Position numbers and translations under genes: made by a program. 64,000 bases of DNA, from NCBI RefSeq assembly GCF_004011805.1, contig NZ_RCHJ01000025.1, positions 1 through 64,000 on the forward strand. The letters are read 5' to 3'. The stretch comes from Piscinibacter defluvii (GTDB lineage: Bacteria; Pseudomonadota; Gammaproteobacteria; Burkholderiales; Burkholderiaceae_C). A model generated the notes under the pieces. It saw only the letters and a program-made list of their open reading frames with translations. It ran no database searches and had not been told where the DNA came from. Numbering within the stretch: the first letter of the stretch is position 1; each line of letters opens with the position of its first letter. Below are positions 55,602 to 64,000 of the stretch, piece after piece.

Positions 55602-55618
55602 TTAAGTCCCGCCTAAGT
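55602..55618 (+). promoter_or_regulatory. PmrA/QseB-like box before DUF2076-regulator operon
   Basis: TTAAGT-CCCGC-CTAAGT, 61 bases before the ATG at 55680. Confidence 0.7.
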
Positions 55619-55679
55619 GATGGTCCATACGCTGAATTCGCACAGAGTTCACTGCCTTGCAGGCAACGAAAGGACAATC

Positions 55680-56240
55680 ATGGATACCCGCGAACGACTT
55701 CTGGTGAATCGGCTGATCACGAGAATTGCAGAGGCGCCGGACGTGGCGAAGGATGCCGATGCGCAGGCCGAGGTGGGGGCGTTGCTTCGCATCCGACCCG
55801 ATGCGCCCTACCTGCTGGTGCAGCGGACGCTCATGCTCGAGGCCGCGCTCGAACAGGCGCAGGCCCGCATTGACGAACTGCAACGTGTCGCGCCGACGCT
55901 CGCGCCGGCTGCGCCGGTCGCGCCGTTGGTTGCGGCTCAGCCCGCCGTTGCCGGGGGCTTCGCGCCGCCCTCCGGGGCGGGTGGCTTCCTGCGCAATGCC
56001 GCGACGATCGGTGCCGGGGTTGTCGGTGGCAGTCTGCTGTTCCAGGGCATCGAGTCACTCCTGCATGGAGGGCGGAACTGGGGTGGCGGCGCTGCTCAAG
56101 CGCCGGTGGAGGTGTTCGAGACCAACAACTTCATCCAGTCTGCGGACGGGATGGACCGTCCGGACCCGCTGACAGGGATGGAAGTCGCCGATCTGCCGGG
56201 CGACTCGGTCTTCGACGATGGTGGGGGCCTCTGGCCCTGA
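55680..56240 (+). CDS. DUF2076 protein
   Basis: 186 residues beginning MDTRERLLVNRLITRIAEAP, the usual DUF2076 start, with a helical N-terminal third, an Ala/Pro-rich linker, a glycine-rich hydrophobic stretch (GAGVVGGSLLFQGIESLL) and an acidic tail. Function unknown, perhaps periplasmic ligand binding. First gene of a five-gene run with regulator, kinase and cardiolipin synthase. Confidence 0.8.
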   Translation: MDTRERLLVNRLITRIAEAPDVAKDADAQAEVGALLRIRPDAPYLLVQRTLMLEAALEQAQARIDELQRVAPTLAPAAPVAPLVAAQPAVAGGFAPPSGAGGFLRNAATIGAGVVGGSLLFQGIESLLHGGRNWGGGAAQAPVEVFETNNFIQSADGMDRPDPLTGMEVADLPGDSVFDDGGGLWP

Positions 56241-56250
56241 AGGCACTCGC

Positions 56251-56517
56251 ATGCAACCGCTCTACATTCGCGTGTTCGACCTGCACGAAAACCGCACCAT
56301 CGACATCACGCCGATGCCGTGGTGGCGACGCTCTGCGCGTGCGCTGCTCGCACTGCTGTTCTTCCTGGTCGCCGTTCCTCTGCTTTGGTTGGCGGGTGCC
56401 GTGTTGGGCCTTTTCGTCCTGGGCGTCGGCGCCGTTATGCTCGGACTGGCGGCGTTTGGAACGACGGGGGCGCATCGCAATCGCCGGAATCGCCGCGATC
56501 CGCCGCAGGCGCCGTGA
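56251..56517 (+). CDS. Small membrane protein
   Basis: 88 residues with a soluble start (MQPLYIRVFDLHENRTIDI), two adjoining hydrophobic segments (ALLALLFFLVAVPLLWLAGA and LGLFVLGVGAVMLGLAAFG) and a basic tail. No family recognised. Its place before the two-component genes suggests a small accessory or modulator of the kinase; this is speculative. Confidence 0.65.
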   Translation: MQPLYIRVFDLHENRTIDITPMPWWRRSARALLALLFFLVAVPLLWLAGAVLGLFVLGVGAVMLGLAAFGTTGAHRNRRNRRDPPQAP

Positions 56518-56530
56518 AGCAAGGACGAGC

Positions 56531-57190
56531 ATGAGACTGCTGCTGGTCGAAGACGACACCATGATCGGCGAGTCGGTGCTGGACCTGCTGCGCGCGGAAC
56601 ACTATGCCGTCGATTGGGTGAAGGATGGCGACATGGCCGAGACGGCACTTCGCTCCCAAGGTTATGACCTGGTAATGCTCGACCTGGGGCTTCCCCGACG
56701 CGATGGCTTGTCTGTGCTGCGAGCGATGCGCGCACGCAGGGACCGGACTCCGGTCCTCATCGCGACGGCGCGTGACTCGATCCAGCAACGCATCGAAGGA
56801 CTCGATGCGGGTGCGGACGATTACGTGCTAAAGCCTTACGACCTCGACGAGTTGCTGGCGCGCATTCGGGCCCTGGTGCGCCGGGCGTCCGGGCGGGCCG
56901 AACCCGTCTACGAGCACCTTGGCGTCAGCATCAGTCCGGCCACGCGCGAAGTCAGTGTGCATGGCGATCCGGTCGTGCTGTCGGCGCGCGAGTGGGCCGT
57001 CCTGGAGCCTCTGCTGGCTCGGCCGGGCCTGGTGCTCTCCCGCGCCCAGCTCGAAGAGAAGCTCTATGGCTGGAAGGATGAGATCAGCAGCAACGCCGTG
57101 GAGGTGTACATCCACGGCCTGCGCAAGAAGCTCGGCGCCGAACTGATCCAGAACGTCCGCGGAGTGGGCTACATGGTGCCAAGGTCTTGA
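56531..57190 (+). CDS. Response regulator, PmrA/QseB type (copy 3)
   Basis: 219 residues. EDDTMIGESV, D51 in VMLDLGLPRRDG, VLKPYD, and a winged helix with LYGWKDEISSNAVEVYIHGL and IQNVRGVGYMV. Very like the regulators at 36612 and 40158. AAGGA precedes the ATG at 56531. Three bases separate it from the kinase gene. Confidence 0.9.
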   Translation: MRLLLVEDDTMIGESVLDLLRAEHYAVDWVKDGDMAETALRSQGYDLVMLDLGLPRRDGLSVLRAMRARRDRTPVLIATARDSIQQRIEGLDAGADDYVLKPYDLDELLARIRALVRRASGRAEPVYEHLGVSISPATREVSVHGDPVVLSAREWAVLEPLLARPGLVLSRAQLEEKLYGWKDEISSNAVEVYIHGLRKKLGAELIQNVRGVGYMVPRS

Positions 57191-57193
57191 GCG

Positions 57194-58543
57194 ATGAGCC
57201 TGCAGCCGCCGCACTCGCTACGCACCCGCCTGCTGTGGTTCCTTCTGGCCGCCATCACGCTCACCGCCGTGGTGCAGGCCGTCATCGCGTATCGCACGGC
57301 TCGTTCCGAGGCGGATGAGATCTTCGACTATCACATGCAGCAGATGGCGATGTCGCTGCGGTCGGGGCTTCCGCTGGCCGGCACCGTTCATGACGGCGAA
57401 GACAGGCCCGACGAGGAGGGATATGACTTCGTGGTCCAGGTCTGGACCTCCGATGGATTGCGCGTGTTTCAATCGGCGCATGCCGCGCTGCCGCGCCGTG
57501 CCGCGCTGGGCTTCTCGAACGTGCAGGCCAGGGGCACGACATATCGCGTCTTCTCGATGCAGGCGGGGCCACAGATCGTCCAGGTCGCCCAGGACATGGC
57601 GGCGCGCCAGGACATGGCGGGCACGCTCGCTTTGCGGACGCTGCTGCCGATCGCCCTGATGGCGCCACTCCTGATGCTGCTCGTCTGGTGGGTGGTCAGC
57701 AGCTCGTTGGCGCCGGTGTCGCGCGCGCGCCGCCAGGTGGCGGAGCGCCAGGCCGACGGTCTCGACGAGGTCAGCGAAGCAGGATTGCCTGACGAGATTC
57801 GTCCGCTGGTGCATGAACTGAACCTGTTGTTTGGACGTGTGCGACAGGCCTTCGACGCACAGAAGAACTTTGTCGCCGACGCCGCCCATGAGCTCCGATC
57901 GCCGCTGGCGGCGCTGAAGCTGCAGGTCCAGGGATTGCAGCGCGCCGCCGACGATGACGCACGCGGCCTCGCCGTGGCGCGCCTCAACGCAGGCATCGAC
58001 AGAGCAGCGCGACTCGTCGAGCAACTGCTGCTCCTGGCGCGACACCAGGCCAGTGCCGCCGGCGGCCAACGGCCCGAGCCGGTGGCGCTCGCGGCACTGG
58101 CGCGGCAAGCCGTCGCAGACGCCGCGCCGCTGGCCCAGGCCCGGCGCATCGATCTGGGCGTGTCACGTGCTGATGAAGGCGAGCTGACCGGGCACCCGGA
58201 CGCACTTCGCATCCTCTTGCGAAATCTGCTGGACAACGCCATCAAGTACACACCCGAAGGCGGCGTGGTCGATGTCGAGGTTCATGTCGGCTCAGGCGGG
58301 ACGCTGCTCACGATCGATGACACCGGGCCCGGCATCCCGGAAGCGGATCGCCAGCGGGTGCTCGATCGCTTCTACCGCATCGCAGGCGCAGCTGCGACGG
58401 GAAGCGGCCTGGGCTTGGCCATCGTCAAGTCCATCGCTGAACTGCACGGCGCAACCCTGACCCTTGGGCGTTCGGAGCGTCTCGGCGGATTGCGTGTGGA
58501 AGTCTGCTTCGAGCGTGATGCGGTGATGCCCGGGCGGCGCTGA
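57194..58543 (+). CDS. Sensor histidine kinase, QseC/PmrB type
   Basis: 449 residues: membrane segments at 14-32 and 150-172, periplasmic domain, HAMP, AAHELRSPLAALKLQ with phosphoacceptor His, N-box RNLLDNAIKYTPEGG and G-box GSGLGLAIV. Partner of the regulator at 56531. The periplasmic part (EEGYDFVVQVWTSDGLRVFQ) is similar in style to those of QseC-type sensors. Confidence 0.9.
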   Translation: MSLQPPHSLRTRLLWFLLAAITLTAVVQAVIAYRTARSEADEIFDYHMQQMAMSLRSGLPLAGTVHDGEDRPDEEGYDFVVQVWTSDGLRVFQSAHAALPRRAALGFSNVQARGTTYRVFSMQAGPQIVQVAQDMAARQDMAGTLALRTLLPIALMAPLLMLLVWWVVSSSLAPVSRARRQVAERQADGLDEVSEAGLPDEIRPLVHELNLLFGRVRQAFDAQKNFVADAAHELRSPLAALKLQVQGLQRAADDDARGLAVARLNAGIDRAARLVEQLLLLARHQASAAGGQRPEPVALAALARQAVADAAPLAQARRIDLGVSRADEGELTGHPDALRILLRNLLDNAIKYTPEGGVVDVEVHVGSGGTLLTIDDTGPGIPEADRQRVLDRFYRIAGAAATGSGLGLAIVKSIAELHGATLTLGRSERLGGLRVEVCFERDAVMPGRR

Positions 58544-58547
58544 GCGC

Positions 58548-59951
58548 ATGCGCATCGCCTGGCCCTGGTCTCCGTCAGCGCTCGAGCACGGGGGCTTCAT
58601 TGCCATCGGTCTGCTGGTCTACGTGCTGGCCACGCGTGTGGGCAAGCAGCGCCGCCATCCCTCCGCCGCGATCGGCTGGGTGCTGTCCATCATCGCCTTC
58701 CCCTACGTCGCGGTTCCCTTGTTCTTGATTTTCGGTACCCGCAAGGTCGCTCGGGCTCCGGCAGTGGGCGTTGCCGAAGCGCCAGTGGATACCGCTGCGC
58801 GGGAGCATGTGCCCCGCTGGGCTGCCGTGGCACTCGCGGCCATGCATGTCGAGCCACCTTGCCGCGTTGGTCGTGTGGAGTTTCAGTCCGACGGCGCTCA
58901 AGCGCTGCGCTCGCTGATCGAGCTGTGTGACGGTGCTGCCTCGACGCTGGCGGTGCAGACCTTCGTCTTCCGCAACGACGCGGTGGGACAAGCGGCCGCC
59001 CGTGCTCTCGGGGCGGCCGCAAGGCGCGGCGTGAGGACGCGGTTGCTGGTCGACGGTGTCGGCAGCGCCGCATTGCCGCGAGGTGTGGTTCATCAATTGC
59101 GTTCGGCTGGCGTTGAAGTGCGATCCTTCATGCCGCTGCTGCACAACCCGATGCGTGGGCGAACGAACCTGCGCAACCATCGAAAGCTCGCCGTGGCGGA
59201 CGGCAGCGTGCTCTGGGCCGGCGGCCGAAATCTGGCGATCGAGTACTTCGTCGACAGTGGCGGCAAGCGCGCCTGGATCGATCTCGGTTTCACAGCCACG
59301 GGATCGTTGGCGGCCTCGGCACAACGGCAGTTCGATGACGATTGGCTGTTCGCCGGGGGTTCGTCCACTTCAGCGGGCTCGGACTGCAGGCTTGAACACG
59401 TCGCGGATTCGGGCGGATCGTGGGCCCAATGGGTGGCCAGCGGACCGGACCGTCGAGACGACACGCTGCACGATCTGCTGATGACGGCGGCCTATCACGC
59501 CAACCAGCGGATTCTGGCTGTCACACCGTATTTCGTGCCCGATGACGCGTTGCTGCAGGCGCTGCTCATGGCAGCCCGGCGAGGGGTGAAAGTGAGCCTC
59601 GTGCTCCCTGCACGATCGAATCACCGACTGGCCGACATCGCACGCGAGAAATCTGTCCGCGCCCTGGTCGATGCCGGCGCGGATGTCCGCTTGACACCCT
59701 GCATGGTCCACGCCAAGGTGCTCGTGATCGACGAAGGTGTCGCGATGTGCGGCTCGCTGAATCTCGACGGACGAAGCCTCTTCTTGAACTACGAGGCCAT
59801 GGCGGTGTTCTACGGCAGGGACGAGGTGCAATGGCTGGCCGAGTGGACCCGATCACTGGCGGCCACGGGGCAGCCTCATCCCGGTGGCGCCCCGTCGCTT
59901 GCGCGTGATGTCCTGGAAGGCGTGGTCCGAGCGATAGGCTTCCAACTCTAG
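58548..59951 (+). CDS. Cardiolipin synthase-like phospholipase D enzyme
   Basis: 467 residues with two N-terminal membrane segments (about 10-30, 38-60) and two PLD domains carrying HxK motifs: NHRKLAVADGSVLWAGGRN and HAKVLVIDEGVAMCGSLNLD. This is the ClsA plan, joining phosphatidylglycerol to make cardiolipin. It follows the sensor kinase by five bases, linking phospholipid remodelling to the same signal. Confidence 0.9.
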   Translation: MRIAWPWSPSALEHGGFIAIGLLVYVLATRVGKQRRHPSAAIGWVLSIIAFPYVAVPLFLIFGTRKVARAPAVGVAEAPVDTAAREHVPRWAAVALAAMHVEPPCRVGRVEFQSDGAQALRSLIELCDGAASTLAVQTFVFRNDAVGQAAARALGAAARRGVRTRLLVDGVGSAALPRGVVHQLRSAGVEVRSFMPLLHNPMRGRTNLRNHRKLAVADGSVLWAGGRNLAIEYFVDSGGKRAWIDLGFTATGSLAASAQRQFDDDWLFAGGSSTSAGSDCRLEHVADSGGSWAQWVASGPDRRDDTLHDLLMTAAYHANQRILAVTPYFVPDDALLQALLMAARRGVKVSLVLPARSNHRLADIAREKSVRALVDAGADVRLTPCMVHAKVLVIDEGVAMCGSLNLDGRSLFLNYEAMAVFYGRDEVQWLAEWTRSLAATGQPHPGGAPSLARDVLEGVVRAIGFQL

Positions 59952-59954
59952 GGG

Positions 59955-59971
59955 TTAAGTCTCGCTTAAGT
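59955..59971 (+). promoter_or_regulatory. PmrA/QseB-like box before eptA-PAP2
   Basis: Perfect TTAAGT-CTCGC-TTAAGT, starting four bases after the cardiolipin synthase stop and 106 bases before the eptA start. Confidence 0.75.
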
Positions 59972-60077
59972 CGCGCTGACAAGCATGCGGTGGGATGTTT
60001 GCCACCCCGCTACGCGGCCGGCGTAGTACCGCGTCCGCCAACTTCCCTGCGTCCCGAAGGCGCCCTTTCTCGTGCCG

Positions 60078-61745
60078 ATGAACGATTCTCGGCCAGAGAC
60101 CGCGGCCCCGCGCGATAGCACTCCCCAGGCATCATTGCGAGAGGCATCGGTCGCGAAGATGGCGCTGGCGGGCAGCGCCTTCTTTGCTGTCGCCTGCAAT
60201 GGCCCATTCTTGACGGGTGCGCTGGCCGGGCGTGCCTGGACGGAACTCGCCACATGGGCGTTCGCCGGCGCGATGCTGCTGTTGCTGGCCTCTCTTCACT
60301 TCCTGCTCCTGTCGCTGTTGCTGTTCCGACCGTTCGCTCGGCCCGTTCTCGCGGTCCTGATCATCGCCACTGCTTTCGCGACCTACTACATGCAGCGCTT
60401 CGGCGTCTACCTCGACCCCAGCATGCTGCGCAATGTCGTCAAGACAGATCCGGCGGAGGCCGGCGAACTGTTCGGGTGGAGCATGGTGCCCCATCTCCTC
60501 ATTTACGCCGGGATTCCACTCCTCGTGCTCGGGCGCTATCGGGTCGCCAAGTTGTCGCTCCGGCGTTCCCTGACGATGCGGCTTGCCATGGTGCTGGCAT
60601 CGCTGGGATTGCTCGTGGCGTCCGTGATGCTCGTTTTCCAGGACTTCTCGGCGCTGATGCGCAACCAGAAGGAACTGCGCTATCTCATCACGCCCGCGAA
60701 CTACCTCTACTCGCTGACCCGCGTGCTCGTCGACGACACGCGTGAGGCGCGTGCGGCACGCTTGCCAGTCGGCACCGACGCCCGGCTGAGCAGTTCCTGG
60801 GGCAAACGGACCAGACCAGCCCTGTTCGTGCTGGTTGTGGGGGAGACCGTGCGCGCGTCCAACTGGGGGCTGAATGGCTACGCGCGGCAGACCACACCGC
60901 AACTGGCTGCCCTGGACATGATCAACTTTCGTGACGTCACGGCCTGCGGCACGAACACGGAGACCTCGCTGCCGTGCATGTTCTCCGCCGTCGGCCGGCG
61001 TGACTACGACGAGACCCGCATCCGCACCAGCGAGTCACTGCTGCATGTTCTGAACCGCGCCGGATTTCAGGTGCTGTGGCGCGACAACCAGTCGGGCTGC
61101 AAAGGCGTCTGCGAGGGTCTGCCCCAGCAGCAACTCGACCTCGAAGCCATAGCGCCGCTTTGCAGCGACGGGCGTTGTCTCGACGAGATCCTGTTGCGCG
61201 GCCTGGACATGATCGTTCGCGATGCCAAGGGAAACCTGTTCGTCGTGCTGCACATGCTGGGCAACCACGGACCGGCCTACTACAAGCGATATCCGGACGC
61301 ATTCCGGCGCTACACGCCCACCTGCGATACGGGTGAGTTGCGCAAGTGCAGCCAGCAGGAGATCGTCAATGCGTACGACAACGCGATCCTGTACACCGAC
61401 GATGTGCTTGCCAAGCTGGTGAATTTCCTGAACGAGCAGCAAGGTCGGTACGACACGGCGATGCTTTACGTGTCGGACCATGGGGAATCGCTGGGCGAGA
61501 AGGGCCTGTACCTCCACGGTGTGCCTTACGCGATCGCACCTGACGAGCAGACCAAGGTGCCCATGACCTGGTGGTTGTCGCCAGGGTTTCTCGGGAGCTT
61601 CGGCCTCGAGCGCACCTGCCTGGGCGGGCAGGCCCTGAAGCCTTGGAGCCACGACAACCTGTTTCACACGGTGTTGGGCCTCCTCCAGGTGGACACAAAT
61701 GTCTATGCCCCCGAACTGGATATCGCCAGCGCCTGCCGGCGCTGA
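60078..61745 (+). CDS. eptA: Lipid A phosphoethanolamine transferase
   Basis: 555 residues: five N-terminal membrane segments, then a periplasmic sulfatase-like domain. Catalytic and zinc residues are visible: E256 (VVGETVRASNWG), T294 in ACGTNTETSLPCMF, and DHGESLGEKGLYLHG. It adds phosphoethanolamine to lipid A phosphates, lowering negative charge and giving resistance to cationic peptides. ATG at 60078 used; a GTG at 60072 is in frame. In enterobacteria eptA is a direct PmrA target, as the box upstream suggests here. Confidence 0.93.
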   Translation: MNDSRPETAAPRDSTPQASLREASVAKMALAGSAFFAVACNGPFLTGALAGRAWTELATWAFAGAMLLLLASLHFLLLSLLLFRPFARPVLAVLIIATAFATYYMQRFGVYLDPSMLRNVVKTDPAEAGELFGWSMVPHLLIYAGIPLLVLGRYRVAKLSLRRSLTMRLAMVLASLGLLVASVMLVFQDFSALMRNQKELRYLITPANYLYSLTRVLVDDTREARAARLPVGTDARLSSSWGKRTRPALFVLVVGETVRASNWGLNGYARQTTPQLAALDMINFRDVTACGTNTETSLPCMFSAVGRRDYDETRIRTSESLLHVLNRAGFQVLWRDNQSGCKGVCEGLPQQQLDLEAIAPLCSDGRCLDEILLRGLDMIVRDAKGNLFVVLHMLGNHGPAYYKRYPDAFRRYTPTCDTGELRKCSQQEIVNAYDNAILYTDDVLAKLVNFLNEQQGRYDTAMLYVSDHGESLGEKGLYLHGVPYAIAPDEQTKVPMTWWLSPGFLGSFGLERTCLGGQALKPWSHDNLFHTVLGLLQVDTNVYAPELDIASACRR

Positions 61746-61769
61746 GCGTCCACCTGACCCGACTGACGC

Positions 61770-62528
61770 ATGCCGAAGCACTCGCTGCGCAAGGACCTGA
61801 CGGCGCTTGCGCTGGGGCTCGTGGCCCTGGCGGCATGGGACGCCGGCGGTCTCGACATCGTGCTGTCGCGTGGCTGGGGTTCCCCGACGGGCTTCGCCTG
61901 GCGCGACCACTGGTTCACAGCCGGCTTGATGCACGGTGGCATCCGGTCCCTCGGCTGGTTGGCCTTTGTCGTCCTGCTGGCGAGCGTCTGGCGCCCCCTG
62001 CCATTCGCGCAATCCTTGACGAGGCGCGAACGGATCTGGTGGCTCGGCACGACGCTGCTTTGCGTCGCAATTATTCCGCTGCTCAAGCGTGCCAGCGCGA
62101 CGAGTTGCCCCTGGGCCCTGGCCGAATTCGGGGGCCGCGCAGCGCACTACGTGCCGCACTGGGTACTCGGTCTGGCGGACGGCGGATCCGGCGGGTGTTT
62201 CCCCTCGGGGCACGCCTCGACCGCCTTTGCCTTTCTGTCCGGATGGTTTGCCCTGCGTCAGCGCGACGCAGGCGTGGCTCGGCTGTGGCTCATGGTCACG
62301 ATCGCCATGGGCGTGTTGCTCGGCGCGGTTCAGATGGTCCGCGGTGCTCACTATGCGAGCCATTCCATGTGGACGGCCTGGATCTGCTGGGCCGTGAGCG
62401 CGTTGTCCTTCCACGCACTTGCGCCATGGCGAGCCGGTGTCGCGGCGCATCATCGGCTTGGGTTTCCGGCGGTGACTGCGCCAGAGCCGATTCCAGAACC
62501 CGGGCGGTCCGAGTCGTCATTGCATTGA
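61770..62528 (+). CDS. PAP2-family lipid phosphatase, LpxE/LpxT-like
   Basis: 252-residue membrane protein with all three PAP2 motifs: KRASATSCPW, GGCFPSGHAST and VRGAHYASHSMW. Placed 24 bases behind eptA, it may remove or exchange a lipid A phosphate so that EptA can act, as LpxE-type and LpxT-type enzymes do. Its C-terminus is a polar 30-residue tail. Confidence 0.88.
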   Translation: MPKHSLRKDLTALALGLVALAAWDAGGLDIVLSRGWGSPTGFAWRDHWFTAGLMHGGIRSLGWLAFVVLLASVWRPLPFAQSLTRRERIWWLGTTLLCVAIIPLLKRASATSCPWALAEFGGRAAHYVPHWVLGLADGGSGGCFPSGHASTAFAFLSGWFALRQRDAGVARLWLMVTIAMGVLLGAVQMVRGAHYASHSMWTAWICWAVSALSFHALAPWRAGVAAHHRLGFPAVTAPEPIPEPGRSESSLH

Positions 62529-62613
62529 GTCTCCGAACTCCGCGGCCGAAACGCCGTCCTCAGACCATCTCTGACCTCGCCGCTGGCCAAGATCTTCGTG
62601 GCGAGACCAAGCG

Positions 62614-62796
62614 TCAAAGGAACTCCCAGAGCACCCATGCGCCCCATGCCGCGATGATGCCCAGTCCCGCGGCCAGGCACACCATTGGGGCCAAGTCGAA
62701 TCGGGGTCGTGTTCCTCGGTGCTGCGGCGACGGAAGTTCCGCCGGCTTGACGCTGGCGTCGTCCGATCGAGCGTTTGCGCCTGGCCTCTCGCTCAT
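62614..62796 (-). CDS. Small single-span membrane protein
   Basis: 60 residues with a polar N-terminus and a C-terminal membrane segment (APMVCLAAGLGIIAAWGAWV). The ATG overlaps the stop of the preceding lipoprotein gene (ATGA), which supports it as real. No family recognised. Confidence 0.55.
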   Translation of the reverse strand: MSERPGANARSDDASVKPAELPSPQHRGTRPRFDLAPMVCLAAGLGIIAAWGAWVLWEFL

Positions 62797-63671
62797 GGTG
62801 TCCGCCTGCACCCGGCTGACGGTGGCCGCAGGGCGGCATCCTGATAGGCCTGCTCCGCAAGGTCTACCGCGGCCAACAGTTCATTCGCGAGTCCTGCGAG
62901 CTGGCGCTGCTCTGTCCTGTCCAAGGCCGGCTGTAGACGCGCGACCAACGCGTCCAGCAGGACAGCAAGATGCTTGTCCGGGAGCACCGCGCGCAGGGCA
63001 GCATGCTGATGGATGAGGTCGTCGACAACGGCTTTCGCAGCGGGAACGTCGAGATGCCCCGCTGTCGCCAGCAGCTTGAGCCGAAGCCCATCGTTGTCCA
63101 GCAGGGCCAAGGCCTTGGGTACGGGAGAACCGGTGCCGTCCTGCTGTTCGATGGCCTTGCGCATCAGCGAGGCGGCAGCGCTTGCCGAAGCAGCGTCGTC
63201 GCCCACCCGTTGCGCGACTCGAACCGATCCAAGCAGATCGCGGACTGCCTGCACGTCGTCGACCGCGAGATGGGGCTCCGTGGCGGCGGCGGCCCGCGTC
63301 AACGCCTCGACGACCTTGGCCTGTCCCGGCTTTTCGTTCGCAAGTGCTGCGTCGACGAGGTCCTCGGCCGCATCCTCGAGTCTTGCCAGCTGGCGGTCGC
63401 GCGGTGTTGGAACGTAAGGCCGGTATGTCAGCGACTCCACCACTTCGCTGATGCTTCCGCTGGGATCAAGTCGCAGCAGGTACCGCCGGCAAGGTCTGGT
63501 GAACTCCGCGGTGAAGCCCCCGGCCAGCCCGAGGTAGCTCACGTCGGTGGGTTGCTGACCCGCGAACTCCGTGACGGCCTCCTTGACGGCGCGGGGTGGC
63601 TCGGCCGTTGCCCCGATGGGGTTCGAATCGCCACAGGCTGACAGCAGTGCGAGACCCAGCAGCCGAGGCAT
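62793..63671 (-). CDS. Putative lipoprotein, helical, unknown function
   Basis: 292 residues with a lipobox LLSAC near residue 13 and a long helical region rich in Ala, Leu and Asp. LSYLGLAGGF and YLLRLDPSGSISEVVESL suggest a short beta-domain first. No family recognised. Second of at least three minus-strand genes at the right edge. Confidence 0.7.
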   Translation of the reverse strand: MPRLLGLALLSACGDSNPIGATAEPPRAVKEAVTEFAGQQPTDVSYLGLAGGFTAEFTRPCRRYLLRLDPSGSISEVVESLTYRPYVPTPRDRQLARLEDAAEDLVDAALANEKPGQAKVVEALTRAAAATEPHLAVDDVQAVRDLLGSVRVAQRVGDDAASASAAASLMRKAIEQQDGTGSPVPKALALLDNDGLRLKLLATAGHLDVPAAKAVVDDLIHQHAALRAVLPDKHLAVLLDALVARLQPALDRTEQRQLAGLANELLAAVDLAEQAYQDAALRPPSAGCRRTP

Positions 63672-63724
63672 CAAGATCAGTCGCTAGACCTCCATGGACG
63701 CGCTCCTTTCGACCGGCAACGGCA

Positions 63725-64000
63725 TCAGGTCTTGCGAAGCGCGGCAACGGCGTCGTACAACTGCTGGATGGCCGCTGTCGACCTCGACAGCGTCAGGCGC
63801 GTGAGGGCCTCCTCCAGCACCCGCCGCCGCTCGGAGGCATCTGGCGTCAGCTCGCTGGCGGTCAACTGCCACAGGCGCCTGAAGTCGCGCTGCGCCGATC
63901 GGAAGCCGTCCTCGTCTGCCCACACCAGCGCACGGCGCATGCGCCTCGCCAGATAGATCAGCACCTCGATGCGCTGCTGCGTGCTGTCCCTGCTGCCGAC
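63725..64000 (-). CDS. Partial gene running off the right edge
   Basis: The last 91 residues of a protein whose 5' part lies outside the window. The frame is open to base 64000. All helical and charged: IEVLIYLARRMRRALVWADE, FRRLWQLTASELTPD and LSRSTAAIQQLYDAVAAL. No family recognised; 53 bases upstream of the lipoprotein gene. Confidence 0.6.
   Translation of the reverse strand, partial: VGSRDSTQQRIEVLIYLARRMRRALVWADEDGFRSAQRDFRRLWQLTASELTPDASERRRVLEEALTRLTLSRSTAAIQQLYDAVAALRKT

Noticed and set aside
62576-62605. CTCGCC...GGCGAG between convergent genes
   Set aside because: Only six paired bases with an 18-base loop and no T-run; too weak for a terminator call.

Overview
The window looks like chromosomal or large-replicon DNA of a high-GC betaproteobacterium of the order Burkholderiales. 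This rests on a DUF4148 gene, the Cupriavidus-type metal genes (czcE, czcI, CadR), the CopI cupredoxin, and a C-run/G-run intergenic repeat of a kind common in Comamonadaceae and relatives. I saw no rRNA, tRNA, insertion sequence, CRISPR array or replication origin.

The left half (about 1-34.6 kb) is a heavy-metal resistance region. It holds a CDF exporter (80-1027) and a heavy-metal two-component system (2534-4545). A long minus-strand operon (10432 to 5369) encodes a Cd/Pb/Zn P-type ATPase, a zinc-ribbon protein, signal peptidase II, a PCu(A)C copper chaperone, DsbB and a DsbA-like protein, with a divergent CadR regulator. Two HME-RND efflux operons follow: czcI-czcC-x-czcB-czcA-x (11974-19059), then a CsoR-type repressor with adaptor, pump, DUF3240, outer-membrane factor, lipoprotein and His-tailed EamA transporter (19124-27380). 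Last comes a copper detoxification operon (32244 to 27623: two small proteins of unknown function, CusF-like, CopI, multicopper oxidase, TolC-like) with divergent cusRS-like genes. Two broken genes, a transglutaminase-like gene at 11585 and a glycosyltransferase at 27407, lie where metal modules meet and look like assembly scars.

The right half (about 34.6-62.5 kb) reads as one envelope-modification island. It contains three QseBC/PmrAB-type two-component systems, a hybrid sensor kinase, two PAP2 phosphatases, an EptA phosphoethanolamine transferase, a cardiolipin synthase and a DedA protein. It also has two ArnT-like glycosyltransferases and a set of GT2 transferase, ArnT-like transferase, YdjC/NaxD-like deacetylase and GtrA-like flippase that matches hexosamine modification of lipid A. 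Eight promoters here carry a direct repeat TTAAGT-N5-TTAAGT or a close variant, plus one weaker copy. This is the layout of a PmrA/QseB box, and it appears to tie the island into one regulon that also includes an Omp85-like protein and several small proteins of unknown function.

The right edge holds a minus-strand lipoprotein operon of unknown function that runs off the window.
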